A DNA stretch of 64,000 nt from the NCBI GenBank assembly GCA_964501335.1, contig CAZCTC010000002.1, positions 1-64,000 on the forward strand. Reading direction: 5' to 3'. Shown here one piece after another: positions 24,671 through 33,285 of this stretch. Positions within the stretch are counted from its first letter, which is position 1. Every line of letters starts with the position of its first letter. The notes beneath the pieces were generated by a model. That model was not told where the DNA came from. It was given only the letters and a program-made list of their open reading frames with translations, and ran no database searches. The position numbers and the translations under genes are program-made. The stretch is from CAZCTC01 sp964501335 (GTDB lineage Bacteria; Chloroflexota; Anaerolineae; B4-G1; SLSP01).

Positions 24671-26233
24671 ATGAAAAGCGTTCATCCGTCTGCCCTCCGC
24701 CGGTTGCTGCGCCTGCTGGCGCTCCTGCCGTTTCTGCTGGGGGCCTGCACGGAAATTCCTACGCTGCCGGCCACCCTCAATCAAATCTCCCTGGCCGCCG
24801 ATGGAAAGGTACAGATAATACAGACCAAAGCCACCAATGTCCAGGAACTCCTGACCGAAACCCACCTCTCCCTGGGAGCGCTGGACCGGGTCGAACCGCC
24901 GGAAACCGCTAAACTGGAAAACGGAATGCACATTACGGTCACCCGGGTCATTCAGGAAATTGAAACCATCACCCAAACGGTCTCTTTTCAACGCCGTACG
25001 GTACGCGACGCCTCGGTCCCGGAAGGCGAAACCCGCCTGCTGTCGGCCGGAAGAGCCGGCATCCGGCAACAGGTTTATCGCATCACCAAAGAAGACGGCG
25101 TGATCACCGAACGGGTTCAGGTACGCGACGAATTAACCACACCCCCTGAAGATGAGGTCTTGTTGTTGGGCACCCGCCCCCAAATCGACACCCTCCCGAT
25201 CACAGGAACGTTGAGCTATCTGGATCATCAAGATGCCTGGATTATGCGAGAAAGCAGTCGCAATCCCCGCCGGCTGACCTCCTTCGGCGATCTGGACGGC
25301 CAGATCTTCACCCTCTCCCCGGACGGATACTATTTGCTCTTCACCCGCGCCGTCACCGAAGAGGAACATCTGAATGAACTCTGGATCATGGATACCATTC
25401 AGGCCGATGCCCAGGCCATGCCCCTGAATGTAGATGACGTGCTGTGGGTCGGTTGGTCGCCCGACGGCGAACAAATTGCCTGGACCACCGCCGAATGGTC
25501 CGAACGGGCTCCCGGCTGGCGCGGGCGTAACGATCTATGGATAGCCAGATTAGCCGACGGCAAGCAGCTCACTTCCCGACGTCGGGTGCTCGAACCGGAA
25601 GCGGGAGGCGGTTACGGCTGGTGGGGAACCCGTTACAGCTGGGCCCCCAACGGAACCCGGCTGGCCTACTCCACTCCCGAAGAAGTCGGAACCGTGGACT
25701 TTAAAACCGGCAAACGCCTGTCGTTGATCACCTTCCCGGCTTACCGTACCTACAGCAGCTGGGCCTGGAATCCGGAGATAGCCTGGACACCGGACAGCAA
25801 CTTCATTGCCTTAACAGTCCATCGCACCTCAGCCACCGTCAGCAATGTGGAAGAAAGTCCCATTTTCAATTTATGGATGCTGGAAGCTACCGGCGCTTAC
25901 AGCGCCGAACTATCCACTGAAGTCGGAATGTGGGCAACGCCTCGTTTTTCACCGGACGGCAACCGGCTGCTGTTCGGACATGCCCGGGTGCCCTATCAAA
26001 GCCAGTCCAGCGCCTATACCCTCTGCACTCAGGATCGCGACGGCTCCAACCGTACCTGTTTTTTCCCACCCGAGGACGAAGTAGGATTGGAGCTGCCCGC
26101 CTGGAACTGGGTACCGGAATCAGAGGCGGTCATTTTCATCCTGCAAGGGGATCTCTATCTGCTCCCGCTGGGTACAAATCAGGCCATCCCCTTAACCGAC
26201 GGCGGCCGCATCACCGCCTTCAACTGGCCGTGA
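24671..26233 (+). CDS. Lipoprotein with DUF348, G5 and TolB-like propeller domains
   Basis: 520 residues. The lipobox is FLLGAC. Residues about 38-95 match the DUF348 ubiquitin-like fold (KVQIIQTKATNVQELLTETH, then LSLGALDRVEPPETAKLENG). About 95-170 is a G5 domain (RLLSAGRAGIRQQVYRITKE ... VRDELTTPPEDEVLLLGTRP). These two domains are best known together in RpfB/YabE-type cell-wall proteins that bind glycan. The remainder is a TolB/WD40-like propeller (IFTLSPDGYYLLFTRA, DDVLWVGWSPDGEQIAW, RYSWAPNGTRLAYSTP, PRFSPDGNRLLFGHA) in place of a lytic transglycosylase. It is probably wall-binding on the cell surface. AAGAGGAG precedes the ATG. Confidence 0.78.
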   Translation: MKSVHPSALRRLLRLLALLPFLLGACTEIPTLPATLNQISLAADGKVQIIQTKATNVQELLTETHLSLGALDRVEPPETAKLENGMHITVTRVIQEIETITQTVSFQRRTVRDASVPEGETRLLSAGRAGIRQQVYRITKEDGVITERVQVRDELTTPPEDEVLLLGTRPQIDTLPITGTLSYLDHQDAWIMRESSRNPRRLTSFGDLDGQIFTLSPDGYYLLFTRAVTEEEHLNELWIMDTIQADAQAMPLNVDDVLWVGWSPDGEQIAWTTAEWSERAPGWRGRNDLWIARLADGKQLTSRRRVLEPEAGGGYGWWGTRYSWAPNGTRLAYSTPEEVGTVDFKTGKRLSLITFPAYRTYSSWAWNPEIAWTPDSNFIALTVHRTSATVSNVEESPIFNLWMLEATGAYSAELSTEVGMWATPRFSPDGNRLLFGHARVPYQSQSSAYTLCTQDRDGSNRTCFFPPEDEVGLELPAWNWVPESEAVIFILQGDLYLLPLGTNQAIPLTDGGRITAFNWP

Positions 26234-26282
26234 AAGAGAATACGTGTATAATCCTCCTGCAATCCTAACCAAGGAGCCATTG

Positions 26283-27236
26283 ATGCGCATCTTGATCACT
26301 GGAGCTACAGGTTTCGTCGGCAACCATCTGCGTAACTATCTGCTCAATGAAACCGATTGGCAAATTTTTGGAACAACTTACCCGGATCCCCCCCCGGCTA
26401 CCCCTCACTCCCGGGAACAATTCATATTGATCGATCTGCGTGATCCTCTCGCCGTAGAAACCCTGTTGGATCAAATCCAACCGGACGCCATCATCCATCT
26501 GGCCGCCCAATCCCATGTCCCTACGGCTTATGCCGCTCCCTGGGAAACCCTGGAAAACAACATCCGGGGGCAATTGAATCTATCGGAAGCCTGCGTACAC
26601 CTGGGATTGAAACCGCGCATCCTCATCATCGGATCGGGCGAGGAATACGGACGTGCAGACGCCGCCCACCTGCCTCTGGTTGAAGACCACCCACTCCATC
26701 CCGAAAATCCCTACAGCGTCAGCAAAGTAGCTCAGGATATGTTGGGATATCAATACTTCATCAGCTACAACCTTCCGGTCATCCGGATGCGCCCCTTCAA
26801 TCACATCGGACCGGGCCAATCCCCTCGTTTTGTATTGCCGGCCTTTGCCAGCCAGATTGCCCGAATCGAAGCCGGCCTGCAAGAACCGGTCTTGCGGGTG
26901 GGCAATCTGGAACCCGCCCGCGACTTCACCGATGTCCGCGATGTCGTCCGGGCCTATTATCTGGCTCTGCTCCACGGCCGGGCCGGAGAAGCCTATAATG
27001 TATCCTCAGGCGTTCCCCGCACCATCCAATCCCTGCTCGATCAACTGCTGGCCCTGGCCCAGGTTTCCATTCGGGTCGAAATCGATCCCCAACGTTATCG
27101 CCCAGCCGATGTGCCCGTCGTCTATGCCAGCTCTACCAAACTGAGCACCGATACCGGTTGGATTCCCACGCTGCCCATAGAACAAACTGTCCGAGAAGTT
27201 CTGGCAGACTGCCGCCTACAACTCCGGCAGTCCTGA
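26283..27236 (+). CDS. NAD(P)-dependent sugar epimerase/reductase, likely GDP-4-keto-6-deoxymannose reductase
   Basis: 317 residues of the extended short-chain dehydrogenase family. The cofactor motif is GATGFVG at residues 7-13, LAAQSHVP follows, and the catalytic YSVSK places Y144 and K148. The sequence is closest in pattern to Rmd, which reduces GDP-4-keto-6-deoxy-D-mannose to GDP-D-rhamnose. Immediately downstream is the dehydratase that makes that substrate, which supports the call. GDP-fucose synthase is a less likely alternative. AAGGAGCC precedes the ATG, and a TATAAT lies about 30 bp upstream without a clear -35. Confidence 0.78.
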   Translation: MRILITGATGFVGNHLRNYLLNETDWQIFGTTYPDPPPATPHSREQFILIDLRDPLAVETLLDQIQPDAIIHLAAQSHVPTAYAAPWETLENNIRGQLNLSEACVHLGLKPRILIIGSGEEYGRADAAHLPLVEDHPLHPENPYSVSKVAQDMLGYQYFISYNLPVIRMRPFNHIGPGQSPRFVLPAFASQIARIEAGLQEPVLRVGNLEPARDFTDVRDVVRAYYLALLHGRAGEAYNVSSGVPRTIQSLLDQLLALAQVSIRVEIDPQRYRPADVPVVYASSTKLSTDTGWIPTLPIEQTVREVLADCRLQLRQS

Positions 27237-27278
27237 AGCTGCATCTATTCATTCATCTTGAAGAGGAGTATAAAAAGC

Positions 27279-28256
27279 ATGGCTCAACGTTGTGCATTGA
27301 TCACAGGAATCACCGGTCAGGACGGATCGTACCTCGCGGAATATCTGCTGGCGCAAGGCTACAAAGTCATCGGAATGGTGCGACGCACCAGCACCGTCAA
27401 TTTCGCCCGCATTCACCACATCCAGGATGAACTCACCCTGGTTTCCGGCGATTTGCTGGATCAGGGATCGCTGATCGCCTTACTACGCGAACATCGACCG
27501 CAGGAAGTCTACAATCTGGCCGCGCAATCCTTCGTCCCGGCCTCCTGGCAACAACCGGTCTTCACTGGTGAAGTCACCGGCCTGGGCGTAACCCGCATAT
27601 TGGAAGCCATCCGCACCGTCGATCCCACCATCCGTTTCTATCAGGCCAGCAGCAGTGAAATGTTCGGCAAAGTGCAGGAAGTCCCGCAGAGCGAAAAGAC
27701 CCCGCTCTACCCGCGCTCCCCCTACGGCGTGGCCAAAGTCTACGGGCACTGGATCACCATCAACTACCGCGAATCCTACAATCTCTTCGCCGCTTCAGGC
27801 ATCCTCTTCAACCACGAAAGCCCCCGCCGCGGCCTGGAATTCGTCACCCGCAAGGTCACCCACGGCGTCGCCCGCATCAAGTTGGGTCTGGCGCAAAATC
27901 TCTCCCTGGGCAATCTGGATGCCAAACGCGATTGGGGCTTCGCCGGCGACTATGTCAAAGCCATGTGGTTGATGCTGCAACAGGATCGCGCCGATGATTA
28001 TGTCGTCGGAACCGGAGAGACCCATGCCGTCCAGGAACTCTGTGAAATCGCCTTCAACTGTGTCAACCTCGATTGGCGTAACTATGTGGTTCAAGATCCC
28101 CGCTTTATGCGCCCGGCCGAAGTCGATCTGTTAGTAGCCGATCCCAGCAAAGCCAAACAGCAATTAGGCTGGCAGCCCGAAGTCAGCTTCCCGCAACTGA
28201 TCCAGATGATGGTCGAATCCGACCTCCAGTTGTTGAAAGCCGAACACAAACTTTAA
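27279..28256 (+). CDS. gmd: GDP-mannose 4,6-dehydratase
   Basis: 325 residues. The N-terminal NADP motif GITGQDGSYLAEYLL, the SSSEMFG substrate loop, YGVAK (Y149, K153) and NHESPRRGLEFVTRKVT are signatures of GDP-mannose 4,6-dehydratase. It converts GDP-D-mannose to GDP-4-keto-6-deoxy-D-mannose in the cytoplasm, the entry to GDP-rhamnose and GDP-fucose. The start is the ATG 10 nt after AAGAGGAG. It is 42 bp behind the reductase and 36 bp before the hexomutase, so one operon is likely. Confidence 0.93.
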   Translation: MAQRCALITGITGQDGSYLAEYLLAQGYKVIGMVRRTSTVNFARIHHIQDELTLVSGDLLDQGSLIALLREHRPQEVYNLAAQSFVPASWQQPVFTGEVTGLGVTRILEAIRTVDPTIRFYQASSSEMFGKVQEVPQSEKTPLYPRSPYGVAKVYGHWITINYRESYNLFAASGILFNHESPRRGLEFVTRKVTHGVARIKLGLAQNLSLGNLDAKRDWGFAGDYVKAMWLMLQQDRADDYVVGTGETHAVQELCEIAFNCVNLDWRNYVVQDPRFMRPAEVDLLVADPSKAKQQLGWQPEVSFPQLIQMMVESDLQLLKAEHKL

Positions 28257-28292
28257 AGAACCTTTCGGTATTTTATTTTTCAGGAGGCATCA

Positions 28293-29717
28293 ATGAGTGA
28301 TATTAAATTCGGTACGGACGGTTGGCGCGGACGAATTGCAGACGATTATACTTTTGTCAATGTCCAACGGGCAGCCCAGGGGTTTGCCGCTTATCTGAAA
28401 GCCCATGGATTGGCCGACAAAGGCGTTGTCGTCGGTTACGATCAACGCTTTGCTTCGGAATTCTTCGCGGAAGCCTCCGCCGAAGTGATGGCCGGTAACG
28501 GAATTTCAGTCTGGTTGACCGCCACCAACAGCCCCACTCCAGTGATCAGCTTCAGCGCAGTGGAACGCAAGACCGGCGGGGCGATCAATATCACCGCCAG
28601 CCACAATCCCCCTTCCGATAACGGATTCAAAGTGCGTGATCCCAACGGCGGCGCCATCTCCCCCGAAGGCCTGGTCGAAATCGAGGCCAACATCCCCGAC
28701 TCCCTCAAGGATGTCAAGCGGATGACGATCGCCGAAGCCGAAAAAACCGGGCTGGTACGCCGCTGGGACCCCAATCCCGCTTATATCGAACATATCAGCA
28801 GGCTGGTTGATCTCGAAAAACTGCGCAACGCCGGGCTGAAGATCCTGGTCGAACCGATGTGGGGCAATGGAGCCGGCTGGTTCCCCAAATTGCTCTCCGG
28901 CGGCACCAACACCATCCATGAAATTCACGCCGGACGCAATCCCAGCTTCCCGGAAATGAAACGCCCCGAGCCCATCCAGCCCAATATCGATGTGGCCCTG
29001 CGGAAAACCGTCGAACTGAAGGCCGATGTCCTGCTGATCACCGATGGCGATGCCGATCGGATGGGAATCGGTGACGAAAACGGCACCTACATCGACCAAC
29101 TCCGGGCCTATGCCCTGCTGGCCTACTATCTGCTGGAAGTCCGCGGCGAACGCGGCCCTATCATCAAAACCATCTCCACGACCTCCATGTTGAACCGGCT
29201 GGGAGAGATCTACAAAGTGCCCGTGATCGAAACCGGCGTCGGATTCAAATATGTGGCTCCCAAATTCCTGGAAACCAATGCCCTGATCGGCGGAGAAGAA
29301 AGCGGCGGCTATGCCTTCCGCGGCAATGTCCCCGAACGGGACGGCATTCTGGGCAACCTCTATTTCATCGACTTCATGCTGCGCACGGGCAAAACGCCTT
29401 CCCAACTGGTCCAGGAACTCTTCAACAAACTGGGGCAGGCCTACTATTACGACCGCATCGACACCCGCTTCCCGGCCGAAAAGCGCCCCCAGGCCATCGC
29501 CCGCCTGGATTCCATTCACCCCGACGCGGTCGCCGGGATCCCGGTTACCAACCGGGTTACAGTCGACGGGTACAAATACGAACTCGGTGACAAAGGTTGG
29601 CTGTTGATCCGCTTCTCCGGCACCGAGCCGATCGTGCGGGTCTATTGTGAACTGACCGACAAATCGCTGGTCCCCAGCGTGCTGCAGGGCGGCCTGGAAA
29701 TCGCCGGCCTCGCCTGA
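28293..29717 (+). CDS. Phosphoglucomutase/phosphomannomutase family protein
   Basis: 474 residues with all alpha-D-phosphohexomutase motifs. The phosphoserine loop TASHNPPSDNG has S103, the magnesium loop DGDADR has D251/D253/D255, the sugar-binding loop is GGEESGGYAF, and the phosphate-binding RFSGTEPIVRVY is near the C-terminus. In this operon it most likely supplies mannose-1-phosphate for GDP-mannose, although phosphoglucomutase or phosphoglucosamine mutase activity cannot be excluded. The GDP-mannose pyrophosphorylase that would complete the path is not in the window. AGGAGG lies before the ATG. Confidence 0.88.
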   Translation: MSDIKFGTDGWRGRIADDYTFVNVQRAAQGFAAYLKAHGLADKGVVVGYDQRFASEFFAEASAEVMAGNGISVWLTATNSPTPVISFSAVERKTGGAINITASHNPPSDNGFKVRDPNGGAISPEGLVEIEANIPDSLKDVKRMTIAEAEKTGLVRRWDPNPAYIEHISRLVDLEKLRNAGLKILVEPMWGNGAGWFPKLLSGGTNTIHEIHAGRNPSFPEMKRPEPIQPNIDVALRKTVELKADVLLITDGDADRMGIGDENGTYIDQLRAYALLAYYLLEVRGERGPIIKTISTTSMLNRLGEIYKVPVIETGVGFKYVAPKFLETNALIGGEESGGYAFRGNVPERDGILGNLYFIDFMLRTGKTPSQLVQELFNKLGQAYYYDRIDTRFPAEKRPQAIARLDSIHPDAVAGIPVTNRVTVDGYKYELGDKGWLLIRFSGTEPIVRVYCELTDKSLVPSVLQGGLEIAGLA

Positions 29718-29740
29718 AACTCCACCATTTGAAAACGGCA

Positions 29741-29773
29741 CATGCGCGCCCCGGCAAAGCCGGGGCGCGCATG
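29741..29773 (+). terminator. Terminator hairpin of the GDP-sugar operon
   Basis: CATGCGCGCCCCGGC and GCCGGGGCGCGCATG form a 15-bp perfect stem with an AAA loop. No strong U-run follows. Confidence 0.65.
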
Positions 29774-29896
29774 CTATGTCAAATTAATTCTAACCGTAGA
29801 TTCTGTTACCTACTTTTTACTCAATCGTAACCGCATTGAAACCCACAGCCCGCCCCTCTTGTGCTATGCTAATTGCAGGTTGGGAGGGCATAAACC

Positions 29897-30754
29897 ATGG
29901 AATGGATATTAACGCTCGCAGAAACTTTCTCTCTATCACAAATTCTAACCCGGTCACACCACCTGATGCTGGCCCCCTTCGAAGTGCAGGCATCACAGGA
30001 GATACTGACCCGGGTAGAACGACTTTCATCGGGGCATACCGTCACGCTCAGCCTCTATCACAGCCCCGAAGGGTTACACCTGCAAACACGAGAACGGTTG
30101 ACCGCTACCGAAGCGGAAGAAGTCACCTGTAAGACATGGCGTATGCTCCGATTGGGAGAAAATTTACTCCCCTTTGTCAACCAGGCCGCCCATGATCCGC
30201 TTTGGGGACCCGAAATTCAACGCGCAGGAGCGCGCTTCCTCCGGGGAGCCACCCTCTTCGAAGATCTCTCCAAAGCCCTGATCCTGGGTTACACTTCCCC
30301 CAACTGGGGGCCGGCCCATATAGCCTGGTTGATCGCTCAAATCGGGGACCCCCTGCCCAGCAATCCAACCCGTCACGCCTTCCCCACCCCGCACCAGATT
30401 CTCAAACATCAGGCGATACTCAGCAAGGCCTTGGGAGAAACTCTGGGAAAGGCTCTCGGTCAGGCCGCCGAATTTTTCCAGGCCCGGGGCAATGAAGTGG
30501 AAATCCTGGCCAATCCCCGTATTCCGCTGGAACTGGTCCTGCGCACCTTTAACCAGATTCCCTTGCTCAATTCACAGGCTCTGGCCATAACGATGTTAAA
30601 TCTCGGACGTTATGATTATATCCCGGCAGCCGCCTTAAACAGCCAGGCTCCGGATTTTGAGAGCTGGCAACCGTGGGGAGGATTGATTTACTGGATTTGG
30701 ACCACCTCTCCCCTTTCTATACCGCAACATGAAGGAGAATTACACCATGGATAA
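29897..30754 (+). CDS. HhH-GPD DNA glycosylase-like protein lacking active-site features
   Basis: 285 residues. The segment RFLRGATLFEDLSKALILGY and the later LGRYDYIPAAALNS ... WQPWGGLIYWIW parallel the order of conserved blocks in AlkA-like/HhH-GPD proteins. However, the helix-hairpin-helix LPGVGPYTA-type sequence is replaced by FNQIPLLNSQALAITML, and the position where these enzymes carry the catalytic Asp (P[VI]D) reads IPAAAL. If the family assignment is right, it is probably not a working glycosylase. GGGAGG precedes the ATG. Its last 8 bp overlap the start of the following histidine kinase gene, implying coupled expression. Confidence 0.5.
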   Translation: MEWILTLAETFSLSQILTRSHHLMLAPFEVQASQEILTRVERLSSGHTVTLSLYHSPEGLHLQTRERLTATEAEEVTCKTWRMLRLGENLLPFVNQAAHDPLWGPEIQRAGARFLRGATLFEDLSKALILGYTSPNWGPAHIAWLIAQIGDPLPSNPTRHAFPTPHQILKHQAILSKALGETLGKALGQAAEFFQARGNEVEILANPRIPLELVLRTFNQIPLLNSQALAITMLNLGRYDYIPAAALNSQAPDFESWQPWGGLIYWIWTTSPLSIPQHEGELHHG

Positions 30755-32648
30755 CCTGCATCTTGACCTGGAACAGGCCCGCGAAACCCTTACCTTGCTG
30801 CAAAACATGATCCAGCAGCAACGAGCAGAAATCAACCATGGTACCACCTCCGATGAACTGGAAATGCATCTCCTCACCTGGGAAGAACTGCTGCGCCGCA
30901 TTCAGGGGCTGCTCTCCATCCCCAAAAATGCCAAACTCAATCAACTCTACGAAGTCAGCCGGGCCCTGAATGCCTCACTTAACTGGCAACAGACTCTGGA
31001 AGCCGTGCTGGAAGCCGTGATTCGCCTGACAGGCGCCGAACGTGGACTCTTTCTCACCGTCGAAGCCGGCACCACCCATATCCAAATCCGACGCGAAAAC
31101 AGCACTGACCCCTTCAAAGAAGAAGAACTGGCCCTCAGTCAAAACATTGCCGCCCAGGCCATTGCCCGCGGCACGCCCTTGCTGACCACCAATGCCCAGC
31201 TGGATTCCCGCTTCCAGGGCACCGAAAGTATTGTCGCCTATCACCTGCGTTCCGTCTTATGCACCCCCATTCTCTGGCAAAATGAGCCGCTGGGCGTGAT
31301 CTATCTGGAAAACCGGGTGCGCTCGGGAATCTTCGGCCAGGACGACATTCTGATCATGAGCACCTTTGCCGAACAGGCCGCCCTGGCGCTGGCCAATGCG
31401 CGCCAGCATCAACGCACCGATCATGCCCTGACCGAACGGATCCGGGAGCTGACGATCCTGCAAGAAATGGCACGCGACCTCAACAGCAGTCTGAACTATC
31501 AACGCGTTCTGGATCGCAGCCTGGCCTGGGCCATGACAGCCGCCGGGGCCGAAAGCGGCGCCCTCGGACTCCTGGCCGAAGAAGGCACGCGCTGGGTCGC
31601 TCAGGTCGGTTCGGTTCAACCAGACGTAGAGACCACCCAGCAGGCCCAACAATGTCTGCATCTCCGCAAGGCCTTCTTTCACACCCAACAGGTCATCCTG
31701 CCCTTACTACGCGAAGAACGCCCCATCGGTGTGCTCTACCTGTGCGCCGGCGAACGACCGTTCGGCTCCGAACGGCTGGAATTCGTCGCCCGCATGGCCG
31801 ACAATGCCGCCATCGCCATCGAAAATGTCCGCCTCTACGAAGCGCTGCGCCAGGCCAATCAGGCTAAATCCGAATTCATCTCCCTGGTCTCCCATGAACT
31901 GCATACGCCCATGACCTCAATCCTCGGCTATAGCGATATGCTGATCCGCGGCATGGTCGGAGAACTGACCTCCTCCCAGCGTGAATTTGTCATCTCGATC
32001 AGCCGCAGTGCGGAACGAATGCGCTTGCTGGTGCGCGACCTGCTGGATATCTCCCGCATCGAAACGGGGCGGCTTTCCCTCGCTATGCAATCGGTGCCCC
32101 TGCCCGAGGTCCTGGATGAAGTTTTGGGCACGCTGCAAGACATCTTCAATGAAAAAGAATTGATCTTTATTACCGATATCCCCCACCCACTCCCGGCCCT
32201 CTACGGAGATCCCAATCGACTGGTCCAGATCTTTACCAACCTGCTGGGCAACGCCATCAAATATACCCCTTACGGCGGCACCATCGCCATTCGGGCCCAG
32301 CTCAGCCTGATTGACCCCGGCTACGTACAATGCTCGGTCATCGATACCGGAATCGGTATCAGCCCGGAAAATCAACGGATGCTCTTCACCAAGTTCTTCC
32401 GGGCCGACGATCCGACAGTACAAGAACAACCCGGCACCGGATTGGGTCTGGCCATTACCAAAAATCTGGTGGAGCTCCAGGGTGGCCGAATCTGGGTAGA
32501 AAGCGAAAAAGATAAGGGGTCCATCTTCCATTTCACAATTCCGATCGCCTTACCCGATCTCAGCACGCCCCCGCTGCCCATCCGCAAACGCAAAACGCCC
32601 AATAGTTCACCGATAGAATCTCAGCTCACTTCGCACGGAACAATTTAA
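30747..32648 (+). CDS. Soluble GAF-GAF sensor histidine kinase
   Basis: 633 residues from the ATG 9 nt after GAAGGAG. No membrane segment is visible, so it is cytoplasmic. An N-terminal coiled-coil-like helix (ARETLTLLQNMIQQQRAEIN) precedes a first GAF domain (about 68-215) and a second (about 225-360). HisKA follows with H383 in SHELHTP, where the usual Arg is His, and then HATPase_c (NLLGNAIKYTPYGG, DTGIGI, GTGLGLAI). No response regulator is adjacent. It overlaps the glycosylase-like gene upstream, so the two may act together. The ligand of the GAF domains is unknown. Confidence 0.9.
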   Translation: MDNLHLDLEQARETLTLLQNMIQQQRAEINHGTTSDELEMHLLTWEELLRRIQGLLSIPKNAKLNQLYEVSRALNASLNWQQTLEAVLEAVIRLTGAERGLFLTVEAGTTHIQIRRENSTDPFKEEELALSQNIAAQAIARGTPLLTTNAQLDSRFQGTESIVAYHLRSVLCTPILWQNEPLGVIYLENRVRSGIFGQDDILIMSTFAEQAALALANARQHQRTDHALTERIRELTILQEMARDLNSSLNYQRVLDRSLAWAMTAAGAESGALGLLAEEGTRWVAQVGSVQPDVETTQQAQQCLHLRKAFFHTQQVILPLLREERPIGVLYLCAGERPFGSERLEFVARMADNAAIAIENVRLYEALRQANQAKSEFISLVSHELHTPMTSILGYSDMLIRGMVGELTSSQREFVISISRSAERMRLLVRDLLDISRIETGRLSLAMQSVPLPEVLDEVLGTLQDIFNEKELIFITDIPHPLPALYGDPNRLVQIFTNLLGNAIKYTPYGGTIAIRAQLSLIDPGYVQCSVIDTGIGISPENQRMLFTKFFRADDPTVQEQPGTGLGLAITKNLVELQGGRIWVESEKDKGSIFHFTIPIALPDLSTPPLPIRKRKTPNSSPIESQLTSHGTI

Positions 32649-32649
32649 G

Positions 32650-32800
32650 GCCCCGGCTTGCAAGAAGGGAAAGAGTTTTTTGTCTGTATTTTTGACCGAG
32701 GCGGTTAGCCCGAAAGACTAAGGAAAGAAAAGCCCATTTTGTCGGCGGCTTCAGAAAGCCGCCGACAAAATGAATAAAAACAACTTTTTGTTTGTTTTTC
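32650..32800 (-). repeat. Composite dispersed element
   Basis: A forward-type fragment (GGGAAAGAGTTTTTTGTCTG at 32668-32687) abuts a minus-oriented copy. That copy has GAGGCGGTTAGCCCG, a perfect hairpin at 32735-32772 (CATTTTGTCGGCGGCTT/AAGCCGCCGACAAAATG) and GAATAAAAACAAC. The arrangement looks like a recombined or doubly inserted copy. Confidence 0.65.
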
Positions 32801-32950
32801 CGCACGCTCCCAAAGGAACCCGCGAAAAATATAACGTTCATTTTTCCTTGTTTATGAAAAATAAAATATTCAAGCCCCATATCCGCTAAAGATTTCGAGA
32901 CATTATTTTAAGATCTCAAAAAATCGCCCCATATTTTCCCCTTAGACCCA

Positions 32951-32978
32951 TTGACTTAAACCCTAGCTATGCTAAAAT
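32951..32978 (+). promoter_or_regulatory. Distal promoter of the subtilase-nucleotidase gene
   Basis: TTGACT, 16 bp, TAAAAT with a TGC extension immediately before it (extended -10). It would give a leader of about 300 nt. Confidence 0.6.
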
Positions 32979-33042
32979 GTGGAAACATTCAGGACACCTG
33001 CCTGAACTTTAACCAAATGTTAACAATGGAACAACAACAACG

Positions 33043-33051
33043 TGATATAAT
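33043..33051 (+). promoter_or_regulatory. Second, extended -10 promoter of the same gene
   Basis: TGATATAAT is a perfect extended -10. The best -35 (TTAACA at 33020) is 20 bp away, longer than usual, but extended -10 promoters need little from the -35. Confidence 0.5.
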
Positions 33052-33094
33052 CCCCCCCTGTCAAAAAATACCCGATATTAGTTTTTAGCTTCGT

Positions 33095-33205
33095 GACCTG
33101 CGGGTCTTTTTTCCTTCTCATGGTTGGAAGAAATTCCGAAAGGAGGTGATGCCCGGAAGTACGGCAAAACGTTCCATCCATTTGTCGTCTTCCCCCCGAA
33201 ACTAA
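33095..33205 (+). promoter_or_regulatory. Structured leader with mini-ORFs and a perfect Shine-Dalgarno
   Basis: A small GACC/GGTC stem with a T6 run (33095-33112) is followed by a 9-codon ORF (33120-33149, MVGRNSERR). Its TGA overlaps the ATG of an 18-codon ORF (33149-33205, MPGSTAKRSIHLSSSPRN). AAAGGAGGTGAT at 33139-33150 equals the complement of the 16S rRNA 3' end over 12 bases. Together with the repeat at 32650 and the two promoters, this accounts for the 637-bp gap before the giant protease. Attenuation or leader-peptide control is possible but unproven. Confidence 0.35.
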
Positions 33206-33285
33206 AGAAGAGCAACCTGCGCGGGCCTGTCTATTCACCTGATCTAAATTCTTAATTCCGTCAATTCAGCCAGGAGGTTTTTCGC

